Under the pieces are notes generated by a model, which was not told the DNA's origin, did not search any database, and saw only the letters and a list, made by a program, of their open reading frames with translations. The position numbers and the translations under genes were made by a program. A stretch of 59,766 nt of DNA, taken from Candidatus Hydrogenedentota bacterium (GTDB taxonomy: Bacteria; Hydrogenedentota; Hydrogenedentia; Hydrogenedentales; JAEUWI01). The stretch spans positions 1 through 59,766 of the forward strand of contig JACPGE010000006.1 in assembly GCA_016182605.1 (NCBI GenBank). The letters run 5' to 3'. Position 1 is the first letter of the stretch. The number at the start of each line of letters is the position of its first letter. Positions 17,176 through 26,683 of this stretch are shown here, in pieces.

Positions 17176-18144
17176 ATGAAACAACGCCATGCGCTGCTGC
17201 TATTGCTTCTCCTCTGCCTCCTCCCCCAGCCCGTCCATGCACAGGACGGCGTCAAAAACTTCCCCGGACTCTCCCGCCGCGCTATCACCTTCTGGAGCGA
17301 CGGCACGCGCCTCGCCGGGGATCTCTTCTATCCAAAAGACGCGGCCTCCCCCCTCCCCGCCATTGTCCTCTGCCATGGCTGGGGCGGCATCAAGGCCCAC
17401 CTCAACCCCGAGATCGCACCGCGCTTCGCCGCCGCAGGCTATGCCGTGCTCTCTTTCGATTACCGCGGCTGGGGCGAAAGCGACTCGCGCCTCATCATCA
17501 CCGATCCCATGCCCAAACCCGACGCCAGCGGCAACGTCACCGTCACCGCAAAGGCCGTGCGCAACCTCGTCGATCCCCTCGATCAACAGGAGGACATCGA
17601 AGCCGCCATCTCCTTCATGGAAGGCGAAGCCCTCGTGGACAAAACACGTATCGGCCTCTGGGGCTCCAGCTTCGGCGGCGGCCACGCCGTCTACCGCGCC
17701 GCTCACGACAACCGCGTCAAATGCATCGTCGCCCAGGTTGGCCCCATGGACCAGCGCACCGCCCTCCTCCCCCAACAGGAAACCCTGCATCAGGACCACC
17801 TCAAACGCGTCCGCGGCGAACTGCCCCCCGTCCCCGAGGACGCCGAAAAACCGGGCGGCCTCATCGGCGCCCCCTTCTACGAACGCTTTATCGGCTTCGT
17901 CCCCGCCGATCACACCGATCGGATCACTATCCCCGTCATGATCGTCGACGCCGAACTCGAGCACTACTTCGACAACAAGGACCACGGTTTCAAGGTCTTC
18001 AAACAACTCGAAGGACGCGTGCCCACGGAATACCACGAACTCAAAGGCGTCAAACACTACGATGTCTACCGCGGCGCCGGCCTCGACCAGGCCATGGCCC
18101 TCGAGATCCCCTGGTTCGACACACACCTCAAGGGCAAGCCATAA
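17176..18144 (+). CDS. Secreted alpha/beta hydrolase (dienelactone-hydrolase/S15-like)
   Basis: This 322-aa protein has a signal peptide (MKQRHALLLLLLLCLLPQPVHAQ). The hydrolase fold shows the oxyanion region LCHGWGGIKAHL, the nucleophile elbow GSSFGG, an acid in MIVDAELEHYF, and a likely catalytic His in GVKHYDVY. It probably cleaves an ester or a small peptide bond in the periplasm; the substrate is not clear. ATG 17176 is preceded by GGAG. The frame is open far upstream, but only from this Met is it protein-like. A NIPSNAP gene follows 160 bp later. Confidence 0.85.
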   Translation: MKQRHALLLLLLLCLLPQPVHAQDGVKNFPGLSRRAITFWSDGTRLAGDLFYPKDAASPLPAIVLCHGWGGIKAHLNPEIAPRFAAAGYAVLSFDYRGWGESDSRLIITDPMPKPDASGNVTVTAKAVRNLVDPLDQQEDIEAAISFMEGEALVDKTRIGLWGSSFGGGHAVYRAAHDNRVKCIVAQVGPMDQRTALLPQQETLHQDHLKRVRGELPPVPEDAEKPGGLIGAPFYERFIGFVPADHTDRITIPVMIVDAELEHYFDNKDHGFKVFKQLEGRVPTEYHELKGVKHYDVYRGAGLDQAMALEIPWFDTHLKGKP

Positions 18145-18304
18145 CCCGCATCCCGTTCTCGCCGCCGTTGTTGTCCTTGCTGTCTCTGGTGTCCTTTGCG
18201 CCTTTTCCCCCGTTCTCCAAACTGGAATCTCCCCCGCCCAAAAAGGTACAACCTTTCCATAAAACTTCCGGGGATTACCCCGCCCGGCGAAAGGCAACAC
18301 GACC

Positions 18305-19087
18305 ATGGACAGAAGAACCTTTATGGGAATGACCGGAGCAGCAGGCATGGGCATGGCCGCAGCGATGGGCGCCACCGCGCACGCCGCCGGCGCCACCGCG
18401 CGCGAAACCTACGAACTTATGCGACTCGACGTCGACACCGACGCCCAACGCGACGCGCTCCTTACCTTTTTCCGCGACGTGGCCATACCCGCCCTCAACC
18501 GCCTCGAAAGCAAGCCCGTCGGCCTCTTCCGTACCCCCGACGCGCCCGGCCCCCTCTTCGTCCTCATCCCCTACGGATCCGCCAACGCTTTCGCCGGCAC
18601 CCTCGAACGGCTTATGCAAGACGAACACTTCGTCAACGACGGCGCATCCATACACAATGCCCCGGCGGACGCCCCGGCCTATACCAACATCCACATCGCC
18701 CTCCTCGCCGCCATCGCCGGCATGCCCAAGATCGAGCTGCCCGTCACCTCCCCAGGACGCGTCGTTCAACTCCGCATCTACGAAAGCCCCAGCTTCCCCG
18801 CGGGCCAGAAAAAAATCGAAATGTTCAACCTCCATGAACTCGCCCTCTTCCGCAAAGTGGGCCTGAACCCCGTTTTCTTCGGTGAAGCCCTCGCCGGCGA
18901 CAAATTGCCCAACCTCACCTACATGCTCATGTTCGAAAGCCGCGAAGAACAGGACGCCGCCTGGAAACGCTTCGTCAACAGCGAGGAGTGGAACAAGCTC
19001 AAGAACATCCCCGAATACATGGACAAGGTCCTCATCCGCCACATCACCAACCTCAACATCGTCCCCGCCGAAGGCTCGCAGATCTAG
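18305..19087 (+). CDS. NIPSNAP-family protein with Tat-like leader
   Basis: This 260-aa protein has an N-terminus MDRRTFMGMTGAAGMGMAAA with a twin-arginine motif (DRRTFMG) followed by a hydrophobic stretch, suggesting export of a folded protein. Two ferredoxin-like dimeric alpha/beta-barrel repeats of NIPSNAP type follow: YELMRLDVDTDAQRDAL... and VVQLRIYESPSFPAGQKKIEMFN. In PVC bacteria secreted NIPSNAP proteins are common but functionally unknown. Purine-rich GAAAGG lies upstream of the ATG. It converges with the glycosidase gene. Confidence 0.85.
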   Translation: MDRRTFMGMTGAAGMGMAAAMGATAHAAGATARETYELMRLDVDTDAQRDALLTFFRDVAIPALNRLESKPVGLFRTPDAPGPLFVLIPYGSANAFAGTLERLMQDEHFVNDGASIHNAPADAPAYTNIHIALLAAIAGMPKIELPVTSPGRVVQLRIYESPSFPAGQKKIEMFNLHELALFRKVGLNPVFFGEALAGDKLPNLTYMLMFESREEQDAAWKRFVNSEEWNKLKNIPEYMDKVLIRHITNLNIVPAEGSQI

Positions 19088-19135
19088 TCCACCGCCCTCT
19101 TTTCGTGCCGTTCGCGGTTCCTCTTCCCCTCTACC

Positions 19136-21634
19136 TCAATTGTCCCGGCCAGGCAGACCGGCACGTTCATTCGCCTGGTCATGGAGCGGTACCGCCCGGA
19201 AACGCTCTTGCGGCGCCTCCTTCGGCTCCAAGAGATACCTGTGCCCCGCCACCGTCTCAAAGCGCACTTCCCGTTCCTCCGTCGACACAATCGCCGTATC
19301 TCCGTCGCGCACCGCGCAGGCACCCGGCCACGGATTCATCAATACGCACGGCCCGCCCCGTTCACTGGCGATCTCCACCAGCCCCACCTCCGCACCGCGC
19401 ACGCTGGCCGTCACCACGAAGCTGCCCTCGGCGCGCAAGCGGAAGACCGCACTCCAGCCATCGGCCAAAGCCGGCGCGATCCGTATCGTCTGATTGTGGC
19501 TCTGCAACAGGATCGCCTGCAATGCATACGCGCTCACACCGCCCGCATCGAGGTAAGGGCTCAATGCCAGGCCCTCGGGCAGGTCATTCGAGTTGTCGCT
19601 GTCCCATCCGCCGTAGCGAAAGCGGTTCCACTTTCGCGCGTGCTCCAGGAGCAGGGCGCACGCCCGATCGCGCAGGCCCAGCCGTGCGGCCCAGATCGCG
19701 TCCATCGACCAGCCCTGCACATTCGTGAAGATGCGGTGCTCGAAGGTGCGCACGGCACGATCCCGATCCGCCGTGCCGATGCCGCTCAGCCCAAAGGGAA
19801 ACACGCGATACAGCGCAGGGTTCTCGAAGTTGCTGCTCCGTGGCGGCGTGCCCATCCGGCCCGCGGCGGCATACGCGTCCACCGTGGGATCGATGCGCCC
19901 GTCCGGGTTCCACACCCCAATGGACGGCTCAGGCAGCGCCGCGAGTTGTGCCGCGCACCGCGCGCGGGCTTCGGCATCCAGCCCATAGATTTCCGAAAGC
20001 CGGATGAACTCTGGAAAGATCGCGCGAATGCCGTCCAGCGTATCGGCGGGATCGCCCGCCAGCCACCACGTCTCCAGCGCGTTCGCGGGATCGAGGTGAT
20101 AGCGGCCATCGGCGCCTTGGCGCAACAGCGCGGACGTGAAAACGCACACATCGCGAAGCATGGGGTAGGCCTCCTCGCGCAGAAATGCGTCGTCCCCCCA
20201 ATAGCGCGCAAAGGTCAGGTAGTGCCAGCACAATTCAAGCCCCGCGGTAAATAGAAAGCCCACATAGGGGTTGTAGGCCTCAAACTTGCCATGCGGCGCC
20301 GACGCCGGATCCCACGGCTGATAGTGGGACAGCATCGCCTTGCCGTCCGCATCCAGCACCCAATCCTCGATGCCTCCCCAGGGCAGCACCGTCTCCGGGA
20401 TCCAGAGGCCATCGAGGCCCCACATCGTGCGCGTCTGTTCGCGCAGATAGGGCCGCATTGCCGTGTAGTGGCGCGGCAGGCCCCGCGCCATCTCGGCGCA
20501 GTCCGCCGCGTAAAGGGGCAGGTACGTGAAGCGGACTTCCTGTATCCACTCCGCCAGCCCCCACGTGCGATCGTCGTTGCGCAGCAGGCCCGGACCACCA
20601 TCCCATTTCGCGGGCACCGCGCCGCGGTTCACACAGCCCAGCGTATAGAGGTGCACGTAATAGGCCGCAGTGACCCACCGCGCGCTGTTGTCCGGACTCT
20701 CCAGACGGATAAACGATCGCGACCAGTAGTCCTGCCACCACGCGGCGTGTTCGGCTGACTTCCGGGGAAGGTCCTGCGCCGTCACGGACCGGGCCGAGGC
20801 AAGCGCCGCATCGAGGGCACCCGCCTTGGGGCTCGTCTCGCAGGCAATCACGATCGCGAAACGTTCCGGACGTTCCGCGGGAACATCCAGCCAAACGGAC
20901 GAGCCCTCCACGCGCGTCTGGAGCCCCTCCACGCCGGGCGCCGTCACCGCCACCGCAAGCTCCCGGTTCAACAGGGGATCCGTCGTATCGTCGAAATAGT
21001 CCTGCATGCCCGCCGAGGCGAGATGCGGCCGCGCGGCACGCGTCTGAATTTCCTGCGCAACCATGCCGTCCTCGCGGGCGGCCACACGCATCGTGTCCCG
21101 CCACTCCGAAAGCTCGATCTGTATCGGCGTGCGATCTTGCGCGCCCTCTGCGATCTCCAGCACGAGCACACGTTGATGGGGATCGCCCCAGACCACCGCG
21201 CGCAGCCCCGAATCGCCGCCGAGCGTGACCACGACACGCCCGCGATACAGATCGAGGCGCTGCTCGAACGACATCCTGGCCAGCGCCACGCCCCGTGCAC
21301 CAAGATGCACCCGCACATGACCGGGGCTCACATTGTTGAAGAAACGCGTGCCCTCCGGAGCGTCCGCCGGCGCCGCGAAGCCCCACGCATCCGACTTGCT
21401 CAGGTGCAGGTGCAGATCCGCGCCATCGCACCGCACCATGGCCGACAGATCGCCCCCGCCCACCGGCATCGCCTCCCACGGCTCCACCGACGGCGTGTCA
21501 TAGACCACATCATTGCGCGCCACCACGCCCTCCGCATCCACCAGCCACCTTCCCGCAACCGGATCGTAGGGTAACCCTTCGCCCGCAGCAACACACGCCA
21601 CGGCAAGCACTACGATCAAAACGCACCTGTACAT
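19136..21634 (-). CDS. DUF5703/GH95-like glycoside hydrolase, secreted
   Basis: An 832-aa protein with a short signal peptide (MYRCVLIVVLAVACVAAGEG). The N-terminal beta-sandwich opens with EAMPVGGGDLSAMVRCDG, the arrangement seen in DUF5703 and GH95 (alpha-L-fucosidase-like) proteins, followed by an (alpha/alpha)6-barrel-like region (LYTLGCVNRGAVPAKW, MWGLDGLWIPETVLPWGG, ANALETWWLAGDPADT) and a C-terminal beta domain. It probably removes sugars from polysaccharide outside the cytoplasm; fucosidase activity is possible but unproven. The frame is open to 21847, but ATG 21634 starts the signal peptide and has GGGAG upstream. Confidence 0.82.
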   Translation of the reverse strand: MYRCVLIVVLAVACVAAGEGLPYDPVAGRWLVDAEGVVARNDVVYDTPSVEPWEAMPVGGGDLSAMVRCDGADLHLHLSKSDAWGFAAPADAPEGTRFFNNVSPGHVRVHLGARGVALARMSFEQRLDLYRGRVVVTLGGDSGLRAVVWGDPHQRVLVLEIAEGAQDRTPIQIELSEWRDTMRVAAREDGMVAQEIQTRAARPHLASAGMQDYFDDTTDPLLNRELAVAVTAPGVEGLQTRVEGSSVWLDVPAERPERFAIVIACETSPKAGALDAALASARSVTAQDLPRKSAEHAAWWQDYWSRSFIRLESPDNSARWVTAAYYVHLYTLGCVNRGAVPAKWDGGPGLLRNDDRTWGLAEWIQEVRFTYLPLYAADCAEMARGLPRHYTAMRPYLREQTRTMWGLDGLWIPETVLPWGGIEDWVLDADGKAMLSHYQPWDPASAPHGKFEAYNPYVGFLFTAGLELCWHYLTFARYWGDDAFLREEAYPMLRDVCVFTSALLRQGADGRYHLDPANALETWWLAGDPADTLDGIRAIFPEFIRLSEIYGLDAEARARCAAQLAALPEPSIGVWNPDGRIDPTVDAYAAAGRMGTPPRSSNFENPALYRVFPFGLSGIGTADRDRAVRTFEHRIFTNVQGWSMDAIWAARLGLRDRACALLLEHARKWNRFRYGGWDSDNSNDLPEGLALSPYLDAGGVSAYALQAILLQSHNQTIRIAPALADGWSAVFRLRAEGSFVVTASVRGAEVGLVEIASERGGPCVLMNPWPGACAVRDGDTAIVSTEEREVRFETVAGHRYLLEPKEAPQERFRAVPLHDQANERAGLPGRDN

Positions 21635-21764
21635 TCCCAGTCTCCCGTACCGTTCGTTCCCGCTCCCGCATTCGCGAGACCCAAAAGACTGTACCTTGAC
21701 TGCACGCACAACCCCAAACCGCACCAACAGCACGAGACTTTCCGAAACGCCCACTTTCCAATTA

Positions 21765-21842
21765 CCCAAGGGGACCGTACCCGCCGGATGGCATGACGGC
21801 CACACCGCAGCACCCGCCAGCACCGGCGGGGACTGTACCCGG
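21765..21842. repeat. GGGGACTGTACC paired repeat, copy 2
   Basis: The motifs GGGGACCGTACCC (21770-21782) and GGGGACTGTACCC (21828-21840) bracket a region with GCCGG and CCGGC at its edges. Spacing and order match copy 1 at 12420-12497. Besides this repeat, the 350-bp gap upstream of the glycosidase holds nothing recognisable. Confidence 0.6.
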
Positions 21843-21985
21843 GACACAACGATGCGCGCCTACGAAGGGTGTTCCTTGCGATCTCGATCAAGTGCCGGTG
21901 ATGCGTAAAGAACAGGATTTGGTGTGTTGTGCGGCCTCGGCGCCGCGACCGTTGATAGCTTCCTTTTCCAGTGTCCGCAAGAGTC

Positions 21986-22651
21986 TTATTTCTGTTTCTG
22001 CTCGGCGCGGTACAACGCCATTGTCCCGAGTGCTGTGGCAAAGATTTTTGTTTCGTGAACATTGGCAAACCCGGCCTCTGCGAAAACTTCCGGCAACCGA
22101 CCCTTGACGTTATCCCTTGTATTCTCAAAACCATCGATTAATTGAACTGCCAGGAAAGCGGAACGCATGAGTGGCCCCGTGGCCCGCCCCCAGTCCGCGA
22201 CATGCAGTTGTCCTCCGGGGCGAATGACGCGGTGAAGTTCCTGGGCCGTGCGCTGCTTGTCCGGCCATGAAAGATGGTGGAAGAAGAGGCTTGAGGTGAC
22301 CCAATCGAAGTGTCCGTCGGGGTAGGGCAAATCATAAGAGAGTCCTTGATCAAACTGAATTGCCACGCCGGCGGACTGTGCTTTTTTTCGTGCTATGCAG
22401 AGAATCTTTTCGTCGCCGTCGATGGCAATAACTTCCGCTCCAGGCGAGGAGTTCTTGATCAAGATTGCAAGCGTGCCCGTGCCACAGGCGAGATCGAGGA
22501 CGCGGCGCCCCGGCCGGGCGTTTGCTTGCGCCACGAGGGCGGCTTTGAAAGTGCGTTCACGGGTCGTCATGCGCACAACCGCATCGTAGACGGGCGTCAG
22601 AAAGTGAAAGCCCAGTGCGGGAACGTAATTCTCTTGAGGGGTCTCCGGCAT
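21986..22651 (-). CDS. UbiE-like SAM-dependent methyltransferase
   Basis: This 221-aa class I methyltransferase has motif I VLDLACGTGTLA, an acidic residue ending strand 2 (IAIDGD), SSLFFHHLSW and RVIRPGGQLHVADWG. The pattern is that of UbiE/COQ5-like small-molecule methyltransferases; the acceptor is unknown. ATG 22651 has AGGAG eight bases upstream; a TTG two codons earlier is less likely. Its start overlaps the tail of the decayed RND-pump frame, as if the pump gene once stood next to it. Confidence 0.88.
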   Translation of the reverse strand: MPETPQENYVPALGFHFLTPVYDAVVRMTTRERTFKAALVAQANARPGRRVLDLACGTGTLAILIKNSSPGAEVIAIDGDEKILCIARKKAQSAGVAIQFDQGLSYDLPYPDGHFDWVTSSLFFHHLSWPDKQRTAQELHRVIRPGGQLHVADWGRATGPLMRSAFLAVQLIDGFENTRDNVKGRLPEVFAEAGFANVHETKIFATALGTMALYRAEQKQK

Positions 22652-23000
22652 TGGCAATTCTCCTGAGCTTTCATGGAACGGGCCATGTGTCCATCTTCAT
22701 CGATCGGCTGATTTTCTTTGGGGGTGACGAGCCGTTCAGCCACCGGGCCGCGCCAGCGCCAGAAGAAGGCTGGCGTGTATACGATGTCGAGTATGGTGGA
22801 GGTGAACAGATCCGCGAGCATGACTACGGCCATAGGCTGCAAGATTTCCCGTCCGGGCTCGCCCGTAGAGATTGCCAAGGGTATCAGCCCAAGCACGGCG
22901 CATGTCCCATACACCTTCCCGGCGTACTTGAGCATCCGGCCCAAGGCCGTTGGGGCCGCAAGCGGCCCGGCGGGGGGGAGCGCCACCCTTTGTGTGCCGA
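22597..23000 (-). pseudogene. C-terminal remnant of a CzcA/CusA-type RND efflux pump
   Basis: About 70 codons (22945-22725) read like the last membrane helices of a heavy-metal RND pump: VLGLIPLAISTGEPG, EILQPMAVVMLADL, STILDIVYTPAFFW. The normal protein is about 1000 residues, so more than 90% is gone. Homology fades just before the MITE-like repeat at 23001, which now occupies the upstream side. The frame still runs on into the methyltransferase start. No start or other pump parts are present. Confidence 0.75.
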
Positions 23001-23172
23001 TTAGCCCGGATAAATCACGGGCTCCAGCCGACGGAGCCATAACTCTCACTCACACTTGTTGTTGCCCAAACCTTGGATCCGGAAATAACAGACAGCCCGT
23101 GATTTAGCCTGCCCAGTGAACGCCAGCATCGACGTTACGCTGAGCATAAAAGTGGTGAAATATGCGGGTTAG
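23001..23172 (-). repeat. MITE-like dispersed repeat, copy 2
   Basis: This 172-bp segment is the inverted copy of the element at 8544-8755. Read on the minus strand it starts CTAACCCGCATATTTCACC (from 23172) and ends ATTTATCCGGGCTAA (to 23001). It keeps the shared core (GCTCAGCGT, CTGGCGTTCACTGGG, CTAAATCACGGGCTGT, GAGCCCGTGATTTATCCGG) but lacks the extra inverted arm of copy 1. The CTAA at its minus-strand beginning again contains the stop codon of the preceding open frame. Confidence 0.75.
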
Positions 23173-23327
23173 CCGCTGGACTTGCGCTCCCGTTTGCGTT
23201 CCGACGCCCGGTTGAGGGACGCCATGGACGCCACGCTGCCACAAATCAGATCGTGCTCAGGCAAAAGCCGGGCCAGCCGCGAACGCGCCGCGCGCTCCTG
23301 GGAAGTGAACTTGTTTCGAGCCGGCAT
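23169..23327 (-). CDS. Small protein resembling the N-terminus of DUF6788
   Basis: A 52-aa frame from ATG 23327 with GAGGG just upstream. Residues 8-36 (SQERAARSRLARLL then PEHDLICGSVASM) resemble the opening of DUF6788-type small proteins, which continue with a CGKPxCRC motif. Here that motif is absent and a basic tail (SERKRERKSSG) ends at TAA inside the CTAA edge of the repeat. It may be a truncated remnant or a short unrelated gene. The frame is open upstream to 23633, but that part is not protein-like. Confidence 0.35.
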   Translation of the reverse strand: MPARNKFTSQERAARSRLARLLPEHDLICGSVASMASLNRASERKRERKSSG

Positions 23328-23556
23328 GATCCCTCGCATCCTGATAGCGACAAGCATATCAGAATGCCGCCCAAGGTCAACCCTTTTTCTGGATGCGAAT
23401 TTGCTCCGCACCGTCCCCACAACCCCAACGCACACCGATGTGGCCCCCGCTCTTCGCCAGTCCCCCCGCTTCGCCAGACTTGCAGCCCGCCCTCGTTCCC
23501 GGTTAGATTGATACTCCTGTGCAAGGCTGTAACGTATCCGGAGGTGATCCCTTCCC
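23328..23556. other. Spacer before the PSCyt1 gene
   Basis: No gene is seen. The last bases carry GGAGGTGATC (23539-23548), a full match to the anti-Shine-Dalgarno end of 16S rRNA, which fixes the start of the next gene. Confidence 0.5.
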
Positions 23557-26500
23557 ATGAGCCGCTCCATCCTGTCGCTCCTGCTCTTTATCGGGCCGAT
23601 GGCGCCCCTGCCACTCGCCGCCGAGGGGAGCATCTCCTTCGACCGGCAGATCCGCCCTATCCTCAGTGGCCATTGCTACCAATGTCACGGCCCGGACGCC
23701 GAGGCCCGCAAAGCAGATCTCCGGCTCGACGATGCCGAGGCGGCCCTCGCCCTCCACGACGGCCGCGCGGCCATTGTGCCCGGTGACCCCGATGCGAGCG
23801 AACTGATCCGGCGCATCACGACGGGCAACCCGGACGATCGCATGCCGCCCGCCGAAACGGGCAAGACCCTCACTGAAGAGCAGATCGCTTTACTGCGTGC
23901 CTGGATCGCCGAGGGTGCGCAGCGCAGCACCCACTGGGCCTTTGCCCCGCCACAACGCGAAGCGATCCCCGAAGTGCAAAATACTGCGTGGGTGCGCAAT
24001 CCCGTCGACGCCTTCATCCTCGCGCGTCTCGAACTGGAGGGCCTCCAGCCCGCGCCCGAGGCCGATCGCGTCACTCTTTTGCGGCGGTTGAGCCTCGACC
24101 TGACCGGCCTGCCGCCCACGCCCGAGGATGCCGGGAAACTGCTTCAGGATACGCGCTCCGATTGGTACGAGCGACTGGTCGATCGTCTCCTCGACTCCCC
24201 CCACTACGGCGAACACTGGGCGCGCCACTGGCTCGATGCGGCGCAGTACGCCGACTCCGACGGCTTCGAAAAGGACAAGCCGCGTCAGGTCTGGGCCTGG
24301 CGGGACTGGGTCATCAACGCATTCAATAATGACAAGCCCTATGACCAGTTCGTCGTCGACCAGATAGCCGGGGATCTCCTGCCCGGCGCGACGCAGGAGC
24401 GGCGCGTGGCCACGGGCTTCCTGCGCAACAGCATGATCAATGAAGAGGGCGGCATCGATCCGGAACAGTTCCGCATGGAGGGCATGTTCAACCGGATGGA
24501 CCTCGTGGGGCGCGCGGTGCTGGGCCTCACGGTGCAGTGCGCCCAGTGTCATTCGCACAAATACGACCCGCTCAGCCACACCGAGTACTACGGCATGATG
24601 TCCTTTCTCAACAATTCGGAAGAGGCCTGCATCACGGTCTACTCCAAATCGGAAGAGGCGCAGCGCAAGAAACTCCTGGCCCTTATTTCGGATGTTGAAA
24701 AAGATCTCAAACAGGAGCGCCCGGATTGGCAGGCGGAGATGGCCCAATGGGAGGCTTCTGTGCTGGAGACGCCCCGCCCCGATTGGGAAACGCTTGCACT
24801 CACCTTTGACGACAACTCGGCCGGTGGGCAGAAGTGTATGCCCGTGGGTGATGGCTCCTACCTTGCCCAGGGCTACGCGCCCACACGCTTCCAACCCAAG
24901 ATGACGGCCACCACCACCCTTCCGAAGATCACCGCGGTGCGCCTGGAACTGCTCCCCGATCCGAACCTGCCCTGCGGTGGACCCGGCCGTTCCATCTACG
25001 GCACCTGTGCCCTCGCCGAGTTTGAACTGCGCACCGCCACGGATGAAACACCTATTGCCGACTATGACAAGTGGGCCCCCGTCAAAATCGCCTCCGCCAT
25101 CGCGGACGTGAACCCGCCACAACGCCTGCTCGGCCCCGAGTACCCGGTAAAGGGCGGCAAGGACAGCCGCCTCACGGGTCCCATTGAATTTGCACTCGAC
25201 GGCAACGCGGACACGGCCTGGACCACGGACCTCGATCCCGGCCGGCGCAACCAGGCGCGCTACGCCATCTTCACGCTGGCCGAACCGATCACCGTCACTC
25301 CCGGCATGCGCCTCGCCTTCCGCCTCAACCAGAATCACGGCGGCTGGAACAGCGACGACAATCAGACCAACAACCTGGGCCGTTTCCGTATCGCGCTTAC
25401 CAGCGCGGAAACCCTGCCCGCTGCTGCCGTGCCCGCCGCCGTGTGGAATGCCCTTGAAACGGCACCCAGCGCACGCAACGCCGGCCAGCGCGCCGCCCTC
25501 TTTGAGTACTGGCGCACCACGGTCCCCGATTTCCGCGAAGTCAACGCGCGTATCGACGGCCTCTGGCAGGGCCATCCCACGGGGGCGACGCAACTGGTTT
25601 TGCAGGAGCGCACCGCGCCCCGGCAAACGCACCGTCTCGATCGCGGCGACTTCCTGAGTCCCGCCGAGGCCGTTGCACCCGCCGTGCCCTCCTTCCTGAA
25701 TCCCTTGAAGACCCAGGGCGCACCGGGCCGGCTCGACTTCGCGCGATGGCTTGTTTCACCCGAGGCGCCCACCACGGCCCGCGCCTATGTGAACCGCCTT
25801 TGGCAGCGCCACTTCGGCCGGGGCATCGTGGAGACCTCCGCCGATTTCGGCATGCAGGGCGATCCCCCCACCCATCCTGAACTGCTGGACTGGCTCGCGG
25901 TCGAATTCATGGAATCCGGATGGGACATCAAAAAGATCCACCGCCTTATCGTCACTTCCGCCACCTACCGGCAGGCCTCGCAGGTCACGCCAGACCTGCT
26001 CGACAAGGATCCCTACAACACGCTGCTCGCCCGCGGCGCCCGGTTCCGCGTGGAAGGCGAGACCGTGCGCGACATCGCCCTCGCGGCCAGCGGCCTCCTC
26101 AACGACACGGTGGGCGGCCCCAGCGTCTACCCGCCCGCGCCCGCATTTCTGTTCGAGCCCCCCGCGAGCTACGGCCCCAAGGTGTGGAACACGGAGACAG
26201 GCCGTGAAAAATACCGCCGCGCCCTCTACACCTTCCGCTTCCGCAGCGTGCCCTATCCCGCATTGCAGGTCTTCGACACGCCTGCGGGCGACGCACCCTG
26301 CACTCGCCGCGAACGCAGCAACAGCCCGCTGCAGGCGCTCACCACCTTAAACGAGCCCCTGTTCTTCGAGTCTGCGATTCACCTGGCGGGTGTGGCGCTG
26401 GCGGATGGCGGCGCCACTGATCGCGAGCGCATGGAATTTGCCTTCCAGCGTTGCGCCACGCGCACACCCGACGCTGCCGAGATCGACACGCTCCTGGCCT

Positions 26501-26670
26501 TCCTCGCGGCACAGCGCGCGCGCTTTACCAGCGGCGAGCTTGCCCCCGAATCCATTCTCGGCGTGGGCGGCAAGACCCAGCCTTCCCCAAACGACCCCGC
26601 GGACCTCGCCGCGTGGACCCTGACCGCGCGCGTTCTGCTCAACCTCGACGAAACCATCACGAGACAATAA
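23557..26670 (+). CDS. PSCyt1-DUF1549-DUF1553 protein (planctomycete cytochrome c type)
   Basis: This 1037-aa exported protein has a signal peptide (SILSLLLFIGPMAPLPLAAEG) and a PSCyt1 domain with a c-type haem site CYQCH at 40-44. DUF1549/PSCyt2 follows from about residue 145 (RNPVDAFILARLE, SLDLTGLPPTPED), with a second CAQCHSHKYDP. A central beta-rich insertion comes next, and then DUF1553/PSD1 (ARAYVNRLWQRHFGRGIV, CTRRERSNSPLQALTTLNEP). These proteins are abundant in Planctomycetes, Verrucomicrobia and relatives, usually paired with DUF1501, and are suspected to act in sugar or polymer breakdown with redox chemistry; the function is not proven. A perfect Shine-Dalgarno GGAGGTGATC precedes it. 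The DUF1501 gene follows after 13 bp. Confidence 0.95.
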   Translation: MSRSILSLLLFIGPMAPLPLAAEGSISFDRQIRPILSGHCYQCHGPDAEARKADLRLDDAEAALALHDGRAAIVPGDPDASELIRRITTGNPDDRMPPAETGKTLTEEQIALLRAWIAEGAQRSTHWAFAPPQREAIPEVQNTAWVRNPVDAFILARLELEGLQPAPEADRVTLLRRLSLDLTGLPPTPEDAGKLLQDTRSDWYERLVDRLLDSPHYGEHWARHWLDAAQYADSDGFEKDKPRQVWAWRDWVINAFNNDKPYDQFVVDQIAGDLLPGATQERRVATGFLRNSMINEEGGIDPEQFRMEGMFNRMDLVGRAVLGLTVQCAQCHSHKYDPLSHTEYYGMMSFLNNSEEACITVYSKSEEAQRKKLLALISDVEKDLKQERPDWQAEMAQWEASVLETPRPDWETLALTFDDNSAGGQKCMPVGDGSYLAQGYAPTRFQPKMTATTTLPKITAVRLELLPDPNLPCGGPGRSIYGTCALAEFELRTATDETPIADYDKWAPVKIASAIADVNPPQRLLGPEYPVKGGKDSRLTGPIEFALDGNADTAWTTDLDPGRRNQARYAIFTLAEPITVTPGMRLAFRLNQNHGGWNSDDNQTNNLGRFRIALTSAETLPAAAVPAAVWNALETAPSARNAGQRAALFEYWRTTVPDFREVNARIDGLWQGHPTGATQLVLQERTAPRQTHRLDRGDFLSPAEAVAPAVPSFLNPLKTQGAPGRLDFARWLVSPEAPTTARAYVNRLWQRHFGRGIVETSADFGMQGDPPTHPELLDWLAVEFMESGWDIKKIHRLIVTSATYRQASQVTPDLLDKDPYNTLLARGARFRVEGETVRDIALAASGLLNDTVGGPSVYPPAPAFLFEPPASYGPKVWNTETGREKYRRALYTFRFRSVPYPALQVFDTPAGDAPCTRRERSNSPLQALTTLNEPLFFESAIHLAGVALADGGATDRERMEFAFQRCATRTPDAAEIDTLLAFLAAQRARFTSGELAPESILGVGGKTQPSPNDPADLAAWTLTARVLLNLDETITRQ

Positions 26671-26683
26671 GAGGTACCACGTC

